A DNA stretch of 64,000 nt from Blautia sp. MSJ-19 (GCF_018918125.1 NZ_JAHLQA010000007.1:1-64000), one strand, 5' to 3'; shown: positions 50,988 through 60,080, numbered from the stretch's first letter. Notes: generated by a model from the letters alone, not told the origin. Translations and numbers: made by a program.

Positions 50988-52670
50988 ATGAGTGGAATAT
51001 TAATGATGGTAATAGCCATAGTAGTGCTCGGTGGAGCATATCTTCTGTATGGCCGTTATCTCCAGAACAAATGGGGAATTGACCCAAAAGCCAAAACACC
51101 GGCATATGAAATGGAAGACGGAGTAGACTATGTACCGGCAGATACCAATGTAGTATTTGGCCATCAGTTTGCATCGATCGCAGGTGCGGGCCCGATCAAC
51201 GGACCTATCCAGGCAGCAATTTTTGGATGGCTTCCGGTAATGCTCTGGATTCTGATCGGTGGTGTCTTCTTTGGAGCTGTACAGGATTTTGCTTCCATGT
51301 ATGCATCTGTAAAGAACAAAGGACGTACAATCGGATATATTATTGAAGAATATATTGGTAAATTAGGAAAGAAATTATTTCTTCTGTTTTGCTGGCTGTT
51401 CTGTATCCTGGTTGTTGCAGCATTCGCAGATGTTGTAGCTGGAACCTTTAACGGATTTGCGACAAGTGATGCAGGTGCTGTTACAAAAGTAGCCGCAAAC
51501 GGAGCCGTTGCAACTACTTCCATGCTGTTTATTCTGGAAGCAGTCGCACTTGGATTTTTCCTTAAATATACAAAGTTTAACAAGTGGGTCAACACTGCGG
51601 TAGCAATCTTATTATTGGTAGCAGCAATCGCTCTTGGACTGAACTTTCCAATGTATGTAAGCCTTGGAACATGGCACATCATTATATTTGTATATATTCT
51701 GATTGCCAGTGTTGCCCCGGTATGGGCTTTGCTTCAGCCACGTGACTATCTGAACAGTTACCTGCTTATATTTATGATCGTCGGCGCTGTTATTGGTGTG
51801 TTTGTAGCAAATCCGTCCTGTAATCTTAAAGCATTTACAAGCTTTAATGTAGACGGACAGTATATGTTCCCGATCTTATTTGTAACAATTGCCTGTGGTG
51901 CAGTTTCCGGTTTCCATTCACTGGTTTCTTCCGGTACAGCATCCAAACAGATCAAAAATGAAAAGAACATGCTTCCGGTTTCCTTTGGTGCAATGCTTAT
52001 GGAAAGTATGCTTGCAATCATCGCACTGATCGCAGTTGCATCTTTTGCAGACGGCGAGGCAGCAGCACAGGGACTGACTACTCAGCCGCAGATCTTTGCA
52101 GGAGCTATCGCAAACTTCCTTTCTGTAGTTGGTCTTCCGCATTCACTCGTATTTACACTGATCAACCTTGCGGTATCAGCTTTTGCACTGACATCCCTTG
52201 ACTCAGTTGCCCGGGTAGGTCGTCTGTCATTCCAGGAATTTTTCATGGATTCTGATACAGATGAGGAAAATATGAGCCCGTTCCTGAAAGTGGTAACCAA
52301 TAAATATTTTGCAACTGTCATCACACTGGTACTTGCCTACATGCTTACAAAAGTCGGATATGCGGAGATCTGGCCGCTGTTTGGTTCTGCAAACCAGCTG
52401 TTATCTGTACTTGCACTTGTTGCGTGTGCGGTATTCTTAAAGAAAACCAAACGTCAGGGCTGCATGCTCTGGATCCCGATGGTGTTCATGATGGCTGTTA
52501 CCTTTACAGCACTTGGAATGACAATTACAAAACTTTCAAAAGCACTGTTCTCAACAGGCCTTGATCTTGGAAATACATTACAGCTTGTATTTGCAGTATT
52601 ACTGCTGATCCTTGGTGTACTGGTAGCAATCCAGGGTGTTAAGAAACTGTTCGAAAAACAGGAAGCATAA
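50988..52670 (+). CDS. cstA: CstA-family carbon starvation/peptide transporter
   Basis: 560 aa, about 15-16 membrane segments. Conserved CstA blocks: FGHQFASIAGAGPINGPIQA (about 57-76), the SGFHSLVSSGTASKQI block (about 310) and the DSVARVGRLSFQEF block (about 405). Family members import pyruvate or peptides. The isoleucine T-box upstream implies that this homologue is made when isoleucine is short, so peptide or amino-acid uptake is the favoured role; that is inference. RBS AGGGGAAAG. Confidence 0.88.
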   Translation: MSGILMMVIAIVVLGGAYLLYGRYLQNKWGIDPKAKTPAYEMEDGVDYVPADTNVVFGHQFASIAGAGPINGPIQAAIFGWLPVMLWILIGGVFFGAVQDFASMYASVKNKGRTIGYIIEEYIGKLGKKLFLLFCWLFCILVVAAFADVVAGTFNGFATSDAGAVTKVAANGAVATTSMLFILEAVALGFFLKYTKFNKWVNTAVAILLLVAAIALGLNFPMYVSLGTWHIIIFVYILIASVAPVWALLQPRDYLNSYLLIFMIVGAVIGVFVANPSCNLKAFTSFNVDGQYMFPILFVTIACGAVSGFHSLVSSGTASKQIKNEKNMLPVSFGAMLMESMLAIIALIAVASFADGEAAAQGLTTQPQIFAGAIANFLSVVGLPHSLVFTLINLAVSAFALTSLDSVARVGRLSFQEFFMDSDTDEENMSPFLKVVTNKYFATVITLVLAYMLTKVGYAEIWPLFGSANQLLSVLALVACAVFLKKTKRQGCMLWIPMVFMMAVTFTALGMTITKLSKALFSTGLDLGNTLQLVFAVLLLILGVLVAIQGVKKLFEKQEA

Positions 52671-52700
52671 TAAAGATAAATGAAGAAGAATAAACGTAAA

Positions 52701-52976
52701 TTATAAATCAGCGGCAGTATGAGGAAGGTTTGCAGTTTCTTTGTAAATATAGAAGATACCGCCGAAAAATCCGAGGATCAGACCTGCATAGCCACCGGAA
52801 CAAAGAATAACAGTTGCTTTGACAAGTGTGGCTGTATTCTGGAGGAGCGGACAGATCAGAGTTCCGATAAAGAGTCCGATAACTGTCCAGCCAAGCACCA
52901 GAACAGGGAGAAAAACGGTTGCGGTAGAAAATTTTTTTGAATGTTTGCTGACATAGTTCCATAAAGTTTTATACAT
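52701..52976 (-). CDS. Small membrane protein, 91 aa
   Basis: Not recognised. Two hydrophobic helices (about 22-45, VFLPVLVLGWTVIGLFIGTL, and 50-78, AGLILGFFGGIFYIY), short basic N-terminus. GAGGGA precedes the start on the minus strand. It converges on cstA with 30 nt between stops; no relation is evident. Confidence 0.65.
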   Translation of the reverse strand: MYKTLWNYVSKHSKKFSTATVFLPVLVLGWTVIGLFIGTLICPLLQNTATLVKATVILCSGGYAGLILGFFGGIFYIYKETANLPHTAADL

Positions 52977-53396
52977 TGTAATCCCTCATTTCTTAATGAA
53001 AAATGATTGTTTTTTGATTTGTTTTCATTATAGTGAGGGATTGTAAAATACAAATGCGGAGTAATGAAAAATCTTTGTAAAATCATGAAGGAATTCACTG
53101 CATCTTGTTTTTATGATTCTTTTTCCAATAACCATTTCGAAATAGGAATTACTTCAATGTTGATTCCATCGCAGTCAATAATATTCGGAATGCTGCGGAA
53201 GAGACTGTGTTAAAAGAAATTGTGTATATTTAATCCAATACGCGCATTATTTAATGTGGACACACATAAACTAAAATGGGTATATTCTCCTTGACAAACT
53301 TTTTTGGAAAGGCTAAGCTATGTTCAGTGATCGCACTATGGAAACTTGAGAAGCTCATAGTCCGGAAGGCTCCTACGGGAGCCTTTCGTTATTTAT
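52977..53396. other. Gene-poor region with a candidate small RNA
   Basis: On the minus strand 53111-53209 reads as an open C-terminal-like fragment (ending SKWLLEKES) without a start, possibly gene debris. On the plus strand TTGACA (53291-53296) and TAAGCT (53314-53319) precede about 60 non-coding nt with ACTATG/CATAGT pairing and the terminator-like AAGGCTCC/GGAGCCTT hairpin (53366-53384), which could be a small RNA of about 65 nt. Confidence 0.35.
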
Positions 53397-53537
53397 ATGG
53401 ATAAATTTGTAAAGCAGATGAATGTTCTTACGATCGGGCAGTTATCAAAAATATATGCCAGTCAGAAGGGACGCATACAGATTAAAGTCTGTCAGGACTT
53501 TGGACCTCTGAAGGTAAATGAACTGGGAACGGATTAG
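53397..53537 (+). CDS. Very short open frame, 46 aa, doubtful
   Basis: Starts MDKFVKQMNVLTIGQLSKIY and ends NELGTD. No clear RBS precedes the ATG, which follows the hairpin at 53366-53384. Basic, no membrane segment. It may be a gene remnant. Listed for completeness. Confidence 0.25.
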   Translation: MDKFVKQMNVLTIGQLSKIYASQKGRIQIKVCQDFGPLKVNELGTD

Positions 53538-53582
53538 GAGAATCAAAAAATACACGAAGTCAGAAATATATCGAATTATTTG

Positions 53583-53658
53583 AAGGACTGCTGTTCAGTA
53601 GAGATATCAATTCTACGAGCAACAGTCCTTTAGATTATGTCATTTTTGCAAAAATGAC
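53583..53658. promoter_or_regulatory. Hairpin followed by a perfect 20-bp palindrome upstream of the sigma cassette
   Basis: A stem from AAGGACTGCTGTT (53583-53595) and AACAGTCCTT (53621-53630), with inner GTAGA/TCTAC pairing, resembles a terminator. Just after it GTCATTTTTGCAAAAATGAC (53639-53658) is a perfect palindrome, about 155 bp upstream of the sigma gene start, and may be a repressor site or part of a second terminator. Confidence 0.5.
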
Positions 53659-53814
53659 AATTCTATATCATGAGAGGCACGAGACATTGAGATGCAATGC
53701 CTGCGTATTATGATAGATAAGATATATTTGAAAATAAATATAATCTGTAGTGAACTTTTTAACGGATATTATGGTTATATAAATGTAGGATATTTTATGA
53801 TTGGAGAAAACGCT

Positions 53815-54345
53815 ATGAAAGACAGTGAATTAATTCAGAAAATACATAGCGGAAATAAAGAGGCCGTTGGTATTGTTGTCGAAAGATATTATGAAGATAT
53901 TTACCGTTTTTGTCTGTATATGATTCAAATGGAGGACGATGCTTATGATATTGCCCAAGAAACATTTTTGAGGTTTATGAAATATGGAACCTCGTATAAG
54001 CATAAAAATCTCAAAGGATACCTTTTGATGATTGCAAGAAATATATGTTTTGACTATTTCCGGAATAAAAAAGAAAAAGCTATCGCAGTCGAGTATGAAA
54101 AAATTATTGACATACCAAACATGCAAGATCAGCTGGGCGACACAGAAGATGTTATTTATTTAAGAAATTTATTAGAAAATCTTTCACAGAATATTAAAGA
54201 AGTTATTATTCTGCGTATTTATGAGGAAATGAGATTTAAAGATATTGCAAAGATTATGGGATGCAGTGTTTCTACAACAAAATCCCGTTTTCGATTAGGA
54301 GTAAAACAATTGAAAAAATTAGTGGAGAATGATTATGAAAAGTAA
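53815..54345 (+). CDS. Sigma-70 family (ECF-like) RNA polymerase sigma factor
   Basis: 176 aa from ATG 53815 (GGAGAAAA 6-8 nt upstream). Region 2 (VVERYYEDIYRFCLYMIQME, DIAQETFLRFMKY) and region 4 (IKEVIILRIYEEMRFKDIAK, then CSVSTTKSRFRLGVKQLKKL). Strongly A/T-biased codons compared with the neighbouring housekeeping genes, suggesting transfer. It overlaps the membrane protein gene by 11 nt, the arrangement of sigma and regulator pairs. Confidence 0.85.
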   Translation: MKDSELIQKIHSGNKEAVGIVVERYYEDIYRFCLYMIQMEDDAYDIAQETFLRFMKYGTSYKHKNLKGYLLMIARNICFDYFRNKKEKAIAVEYEKIIDIPNMQDQLGDTEDVIYLRNLLENLSQNIKEVIILRIYEEMRFKDIAKIMGCSVSTTKSRFRLGVKQLKKLVENDYEK

Positions 54346-55099
54346 TGAAATAAAGAATCTTTTTGCAAAAGCAGATGAACAACTTTGTATAGATGAAGTA
54401 AAGAAAAAAGAGACATATGATGCAATGCTTGATGAACTGGAGAAGAGAAGACGACCAGTAATGTCTGTGAAAAATATTTTGCGCTATCAATTCTGGTATA
54501 TAGATAAATTATTTTTTATTCTTTACGGGGTTTTTATCTGCTTTGGAATGATTGCACTTGGTATATTACAACATATAGGAATGGAGCAAACGGAGATGAT
54601 CTCAGTATGTATGGTTTGGGCTGGGATTTTGAGCATAATTTCAATCAGTGCAATTGATAAAATGTTTTTCGGGAAAATAGGTGAATTGGGAAAAAGCTGT
54701 TATTTTGGCACTAAACAATGTGTTGCGGTATGGTTGTTATTGTCAGGACTGATAAATATAGCGGTATTGTTTTTGATGGCTGGTTATTTGAATTATCATT
54801 GGAAAGTCGAACTATTACAGGTGGGGGTGTATATTTTAACTCCGTACTTGATAGCTGACATAATTTTTTTAGGAATTTTATCGACAGAAACAAAGGGCGC
54901 GAAAACAGCTTTATTTGGCATGGGTGCAATTTTTGTATCGGTCAGCTATGTGGTGGTTGGACAGGCTCCGGGAATCCTTCAGGCAACGTCTTTGAGCTGG
55001 TGGATAGCAGTGTTTCTTGTAGCTGGCTTTTTATTGATTATGCAGGTAAAAAGGCTGTTCAGTAAAATAGAAAGTGGAGAAGTTTTATGCACAAATTAA
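54335..55099 (+). CDS. Six-span membrane protein, probable regulator or partner of the sigma/ABC cassette
   Basis: 254 aa. ATG 54335 is preferred over ATG 54329 because GGAG (about 54322) would be too close to the latter. A 45-residue soluble acidic/basic N-terminus (KNLFAKADEQLCIDEVKKKE) is followed by six hydrophobic segments. No zinc-finger motif. Located between a sigma gene and an ABC ATPase, it may be the anti-sigma or part of the exporter. No family was recognised. Confidence 0.6.
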   Translation: MKSNEIKNLFAKADEQLCIDEVKKKETYDAMLDELEKRRRPVMSVKNILRYQFWYIDKLFFILYGVFICFGMIALGILQHIGMEQTEMISVCMVWAGILSIISISAIDKMFFGKIGELGKSCYFGTKQCVAVWLLLSGLINIAVLFLMAGYLNYHWKVELLQVGVYILTPYLIADIIFLGILSTETKGAKTALFGMGAIFVSVSYVVVGQAPGILQATSLSWWIAVFLVAGFLLIMQVKRLFSKIESGEVLCTN

Positions 55100-55977
55100 A
55101 ATTGACGGATGTACAGAAAAAATATAAGGACAAAGAAGCGGTCAGAAAATTTAATTATACATTTACAAACGGTGTATATGGACTATTAGGAGAGAATGGA
55201 GCAGGAAAAACAACATTAATGCGGTTGATTTGCGGAGTTTTAAAGCCTACAGGGGGAAAAATTTATTGCGATGATATTGAAATCTCTTATATGGGAGCAG
55301 AATATCGTGGGTTATTAGGTTATTTACCGCAGGATTTTGGATATTATGGTGGATTTACGGCAGAACGCTTCCTTAGATATATGGCTGCTTTGAAAGCCTT
55401 GCCAGCAGAGTATGCGGATAGCCGAATTGATGAACTTTTAGATGCTGTAGAACTGAAAAATATGAAAAAGAAAAAACTAAAGACTTTTTCAGGTGGAATG
55501 TTAAGGAGAATAGGGATTGCACAGGCTCTTTTGAATGATCCTGAAATTTTGATATTAGATGAACCAACAGCAGGACTTGATCCGAAGGAAAGGGTACGTT
55601 TTCGTAACGTGATTAGTTCTCTTGGGGAAAAAAGAATGGTATTATTGTCCACACATATAGTATCTGACATAGATTATATTGCGGATCGAATTTTGATTAT
55701 GAAAAATGGCGAACTGCTTCTGGAAGGAACGGAAAAAGGAATTATGGAAAAAATCAAAGATTACGTTTGGAAATGTATTGTTTCCCAAGAAGAAGCAGAA
55801 CAAATAGAGAATAATTATATTGTAAGTAATATGAGAAACTATGGGAAAAATGTAGAATTAAGAATTGTTTCGCAAAAGATTCCGACAAAAGATGCAGAGA
55901 ATGTGGAAGGTACACTTGAAGATGCATATCTTTATCTTTCGCAAATAAAGGGAGGCGAAAGAATTGCGACTTTATAG
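55087..55977 (+). CDS. ABC transporter ATP-binding protein (BcrA/CcmA type)
   Basis: 296 aa. Walker A LLGENGAGKTTLMRL, signature FSGGMLRRIGIAQAL, Walker B ILILDEPTAGLD and the switch His in LSTHIVSDIDY. The C-terminal 80-residue extension is typical of drug/bacteriocin-export ATPases. Overlaps the preceding gene by 13 nt and the permease start by 14 nt. Confidence 0.88.
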   Translation: MHKLKLTDVQKKYKDKEAVRKFNYTFTNGVYGLLGENGAGKTTLMRLICGVLKPTGGKIYCDDIEISYMGAEYRGLLGYLPQDFGYYGGFTAERFLRYMAALKALPAEYADSRIDELLDAVELKNMKKKKLKTFSGGMLRRIGIAQALLNDPEILILDEPTAGLDPKERVRFRNVISSLGEKRMVLLSTHIVSDIDYIADRILIMKNGELLLEGTEKGIMEKIKDYVWKCIVSQEEAEQIENNYIVSNMRNYGKNVELRIVSQKIPTKDAENVEGTLEDAYLYLSQIKGGERIATL

Positions 55978-56742
55978 AATGGAACTTTATAAGATTTTTC
56001 ATAACAAGATTTTTAAAATTGGAATGTTAGCTATGGCAGGGTTACTGTTATTATATTTTGGACTTGTTGAAGTGGGTGGAGAGATTGCAACCATAGATGG
56101 AAAGTATTTGTTGAAATGCTTCAGTTTGGACTGATTCTTGGGAGTATAATGATTATTTGTGTTATATCGACTATTTTTGCTGAGGAAAGCCAAACCAAAA
56201 TGCTGTCATTGATTTTTAGTACGAAAGAAGGGAGAAGAAAGGATATTACCGCAAAAGTACTAGCTTCTTTTACATTTACATGTTTTATATTTTTATGTAT
56301 TGTACTGAGTAATTTGATATTATGTTGGATGGTATATGGTTTGGAAGGAGCTGAGAATATATCAGCACTGGTACTTTCTGATTGCAGGATGCAGCCAATA
56401 TTATTTTTTAAGTATTTAATAGTTTTGATTAGTTTGAATTTTCAGGCTGTATTATCATTAAATGCAATTACTATGTGCGTTTCAGCATACCAAGAGAGCT
56501 CGTTTGGTGCAGTGATTGTCGCTGGCGTGTGTTGGGGCATGCCTGTTTTAATAAGAGTATTTTTTGGAGGATTTTTGGCGGTTATCGTAAATGCTATGCC
56601 AGTATTTCTGATTATGACGGGGACAGTAAATGATATCTATTATAATTACATGAGTGAGATTATATGGGGAATAAACCTCTTAGTTGTGGCAGGATGTCTA
56701 GTGAAGGGAATAATAACTTATAAAGAAAAGCAACTGGCATAA
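55964..56742 (+). pseudogene. ABC-2-type permease gene with a frameshift
   Basis: TTG at 55964 with GGGAGG upstream begins (M)RLYRMELYKIFHNKIF, which continues to TIDGK and then stops at 56134. A second frame open from 56116 (MLQFGLILGSIMIICVIS) continues to 56742. Adding one A to the GGAAAG run at 56099-56104 restores a continuous reading TIDGKVFVEMLQFGLIL. The restored protein would be about 259 aa with six membrane segments, the normal permease size. So this is a one-base deletion, a sequencing error, or a slippage site. Confidence 0.8.
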
Positions 56743-56777
56743 AATAGAATAAACAGATATCTGAAAAGAGAGTATTT

Positions 56778-58505
56778 ATGCCGGATCAGAAAATAGATAA
56801 TCTTCTTAATCTTGCTATGGATGCCACACCGCAGGAACGGGCGAAATCAGAAAATCTGAATGTGGGATACGATTCCGCAACAAAGCTGTGGGATGTGATC
56901 GTGAAATACAGTGGGCCGGAAAACGGACTTGGCGGTGATGGAATTCGGGTAGTTCCGTTATTGGGCGGGTATGCGGTGGTGACTTTACCGGAAGCTGAGC
57001 TTGATGTATACTCTGCCAGAGAGCAGGTGGAGTTTATCGAAAAGCCAAAGCGTCTGTATTTTGAGACGTTTGAGGCGAGAGAGGCGAGCTGTATTCTGCC
57101 GGTGCAGAGTGGAGCTGATGGATTGACTGGCGAGGGCGTACTGGTCGGCGTTGTTGATTCTGGGGTAGACTATTTTCACCCGGATTTCAGGAACGAGGAC
57201 GGCAGCAGTCGGATTCTGCGATTGTGGGATCAGAGTGTGAATGGAAATCCACCGGAAGGTTATGTGACAGGAACAGAATATACGAAAGAAGAAATAGATA
57301 AGGCGCTTGCACTTGGAGAAACCGAGGGCAGGCGTCTTATTCCGTCCAGGGATTTGAGCGGGCACGGGACTGCGGTTCTTGGAATTGCAGTGGGAAATGG
57401 GCGGGCATCGGGTGGAGTGAACCGTGGTGTTGCGTATAAAAGTGATCTGCTTGTTGTAAAGATGGGAAATGCACGGGAAAATTCTTTTCCGAGAACAACG
57501 GAATTGATGGAAGGGATTGACTATCTGGTACGGCAGGCAGTGAAGATGGGAAAGCCCATTGCTATAAACCTCAGTTTTGGTAATAATTATGGTTCACATC
57601 AGGGTGATTCGCTGTTGGAAACATATCTTAGCAATGTGGCGAATGTAGGACGGTCTGTCATCTGCGCCGGAAGTGGGAATAATGGAAATGACCGGATCCA
57701 TACGGCAGGGCAGCTTCGGCAGGGACAGACAGAAAATGTGGAAATGAGTATTGGATCTTATGAGACAACTTTGAATCTGCAGTTATGGAAAGCCTATGCA
57801 GATGAAATCGAGATTTCCATAGAAATGCCATCCGGTGAAAGACTGCCGGCACTTTCGGAAAAAATCGGCACACAGAGATATCGTGCCGGGGAGACGGAGC
57901 TTCTGATTTATTATGGAAAGCCGGGGCCGTTTCAGGTGACACAGGAGATTTATTTTGAATTTATTCCTGTGGGAACATATCTTACCAGTGGAATCTGGAA
58001 GATTCATTTGCAGGGAAAACGAATCCGGGAAGGTAACTATAACCTGTGGCTTCCTGGGGGAAATGTCCTGAATCCAGTGACCGGATTTTACCGTCCGGTC
58101 GCTGCAGAAACACTCACAATCCCATCCACAGCGGCGAAAGTGATCACGGTGGGAGCCTACGATTCCAGACTGAATGCTTATGCCGATTTTTCTGGTCGCG
58201 GCGGAGAAAGACTTTCCTATCAAAAACCAGATCTTGTGGCTCCAGGAGTGAATATCACCGCACCGGTTCCGGGCGGCAGATATGCTGACGTAACCGGAAC
58301 ATCCTTTGCCACACCGTTCGTGACCGGGTCGGCAGCACTTATGATGGAGTGGGGAATTGTGAGGAGAAATGATCCATTTCTATGGGGAGAGAAGGTAAAG
58401 GCATATTTAAGACGCGGAGCACAGCCCCTGCCCGGGTTTGAGAAGTATCCGAATGAAAGTGTGGGGTGGGGACGCTTATGTATGCAATCAAGTTTGCCAA
58501 AATGA
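56778..58505 (+). CDS. S8 subtilisin-like protease (Csp/germination-protease style)
   Basis: 575 aa, no signal peptide. Catalytic triad complete: Asp127 (VGVVDSGVDYFHPDF), His196 (DLSGHGTAVLGIA) and Ser about 510 (GTSFATPFVTGSAALMM), with oxyanion Asn near SAGSGNNGND-like ICAGSGNNGND. A beta-rich domain of about 150 residues is inserted between His and Ser, as in the CspB-type subtilases of spore formers and bacterial S8 peptidases of Clostridia. The N-terminal 100 residues may be a prodomain. Whether it acts in germination is unproven. Confidence 0.85.
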   Translation: MPDQKIDNLLNLAMDATPQERAKSENLNVGYDSATKLWDVIVKYSGPENGLGGDGIRVVPLLGGYAVVTLPEAELDVYSAREQVEFIEKPKRLYFETFEAREASCILPVQSGADGLTGEGVLVGVVDSGVDYFHPDFRNEDGSSRILRLWDQSVNGNPPEGYVTGTEYTKEEIDKALALGETEGRRLIPSRDLSGHGTAVLGIAVGNGRASGGVNRGVAYKSDLLVVKMGNARENSFPRTTELMEGIDYLVRQAVKMGKPIAINLSFGNNYGSHQGDSLLETYLSNVANVGRSVICAGSGNNGNDRIHTAGQLRQGQTENVEMSIGSYETTLNLQLWKAYADEIEISIEMPSGERLPALSEKIGTQRYRAGETELLIYYGKPGPFQVTQEIYFEFIPVGTYLTSGIWKIHLQGKRIREGNYNLWLPGGNVLNPVTGFYRPVAAETLTIPSTAAKVITVGAYDSRLNAYADFSGRGGERLSYQKPDLVAPGVNITAPVPGGRYADVTGTSFATPFVTGSAALMMEWGIVRRNDPFLWGEKVKAYLRRGAQPLPGFEKYPNESVGWGRLCMQSSLPK

Positions 58506-58686
58506 AAAAGATATAACTTATGAAATTGAATACTCGGTGAGAAAAGGAAAAAACGCAAAACATGAGTAAATATAAGGGATGAGGGGCCTATTTTGAAAAT
58601 CAAACGTGTCGTTGAATAGCGCAAAAGACTCTGATAAAATATAATTATGTTAGCGCTGATAAATACTGATAAACAGAGGGAAGAGT

Positions 58687-59358
58687 ATGAATTATAAAAA
58701 GGCATACAGGTGTAAAGTGGACTTGAAAATGTTAAGGGAAGAAATGAATTTATCCAAGGAGTTTGTTGCCAATGAGATTGGATATTCTGTTAGAAATTTA
58801 GAGCGAATTGAAAAAAATAATGCGGTTGCTAGTGAAGAAGCAGCACATAGAATATGCACACTTTATAAATTAAAATATGAGGAAACTTTTGCCATATATG
58901 ATGACAGAGATCATATGGAAAGGGTTTTTAAAAATATAAGAAAAATTCCTAAAAATCAGATAAGACAAAATGAAACATATTACCTGTTATATGTAAATTA
59001 TCAGGGGTTCTTTAGAGATTGTGTACTTGGTAAAGTGGGATGGATAGAAAATTGTGGTAAGAATATGGAACGGCGAAAACTTCGTAATGTCAATCCAGAA
59101 GGTGTTGTAAAACTAAATCCGGGAATTATTATTTTGAATGAGGAAGATGAATGGATGAATTGGTATTGCAATTTAATTGTAGGAAAATGGAATAAAGTGA
59201 TGATTTCTGAAAGTTGCCTGATGAGGTGCATGAGGTCATGTCTGGATGAGGTGGTGGTAAGTAGTGACGAGCTGTTGAGATTCGATGGATTTTATGATAT
59301 GGCTTTTCTCGGTGTGAAGAAACGGTCGAAACGTAAATCTAAAAATAAAAGGGGATAA
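58687..59358 (+). CDS. XRE-family transcriptional regulator
   Basis: 223 aa. N-terminal helix-turn-helix (about 10-62: LREEMNLSKEFVANEIGYSV, NLERIEKNNAVASEEAAHRI); the rest is unassigned, with a very basic C-terminus (KKRSKRKSKNKRG). Three CTGATAAA repeats at 58631-58638, 58656-58663 and 58666-58673 lie just upstream and could be its operator. A/T-rich codons and position next to an IS remnant suggest an accessory origin. Confidence 0.75.
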   Translation: MNYKKAYRCKVDLKMLREEMNLSKEFVANEIGYSVRNLERIEKNNAVASEEAAHRICTLYKLKYEETFAIYDDRDHMERVFKNIRKIPKNQIRQNETYYLLYVNYQGFFRDCVLGKVGWIENCGKNMERRKLRNVNPEGVVKLNPGIIILNEEDEWMNWYCNLIVGKWNKVMISESCLMRCMRSCLDEVVVSSDELLRFDGFYDMAFLGVKKRSKRKSKNKRG

Positions 59359-59534
59359 AATATAAGCCATATGGTATTTAAGTTGCGTTAAGTTTCACTT
59401 ATAGAAGTGAATAAAAGAAATTTAATAGAATAATATGAAAAAGCATTGAAATCTGTTGGATTATTGGCTTTATAGTGCTTTTTCTTTTACTAAAGAGAAA
59501 AAATAGAACGAATTTATAGCAATCCAATAAATTA

Positions 59535-59787
59535 TTACACATAATTACACGAACGAAACCACCCTATGCAGTCCTTTGGACGAATTGTTAAAAATCCTTT
59601 TGAAATAGCTGATGGTAATTCCGATGCAATCCGTATCTTTTCTTTCCTTAAAAATGCTTTGAGTTTTGACCACATCTTTTCAATCGGATTCAGATCCGGA
59701 CTATACGGGGGTAAATACAGATAGGTTACTTTTGAACTGTCCAGTAGCTGTTTCACCGCTTTTGCATGATGGGAACGCATATTATCC
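59535..59787 (-). mobile_element. IS630-family transposase C-terminal fragment
   Basis: About 84 codons: MDNMRSHHAKAVKQLL holds the second catalytic Asp, then YLPPYSPDLNPIEKMWSKLK contains the catalytic Glu. The N-terminal two-thirds of the transposase (helix-turn-helix and first Asp) is missing. The open frame continues past 59787 only as antisense of another gene fragment. The element is dead. Confidence 0.8.
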
Positions 59788-60045
59788 ATGGAAGAAAAAG
59801 AACGCAGGAAATATTTGACGTGGGCAGAAAATATCATTTATAAAAGAGCTGATGCAATTGTATCAGGACAGCATAGAAGCCATTATGGCGAAGTTGCAGT
59901 ACTTCTGGCAATCGTCGGAGAAATCAAAGAAGATATGGGACTGCAGAGAGCTGGAAGAGACATTTATGAACAGTATAAGAAAAAATTCCCAAGACATTCT
60001 TCTTTCCAGAGCCAAATGAAAGACTACTTCAATATAACGAAATGA
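59788..60045 (+). pseudogene. C-terminal fragment of a SWIM zinc finger-type protein
   Basis: About 85 codons. The tail YLTWAENIIYKRADAIVSGQ, then HYGEVAVLLAIVGEIKEDMG and YKKKFPRHSSFQSQMKDYF, resembles the end of SWIM-domain proteins found in this group. No RBS and no N-terminal domain; the apparent ATG at 59788 sits on the junction with the IS630 fragment. Family assignment is from memory. Confidence 0.6.
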
Positions 60046-60080
60046 ACAAATCATTTTTGGATGAATGGAGAAAAAGGAAA

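Noticed and set aside
58631-58673. Three CTGATAAA repeats as a separate regulatory discovery
   Set aside because: Short, A/T-rich motif near a promoter region; mentioned with the XRE gene but not strong enough alone.
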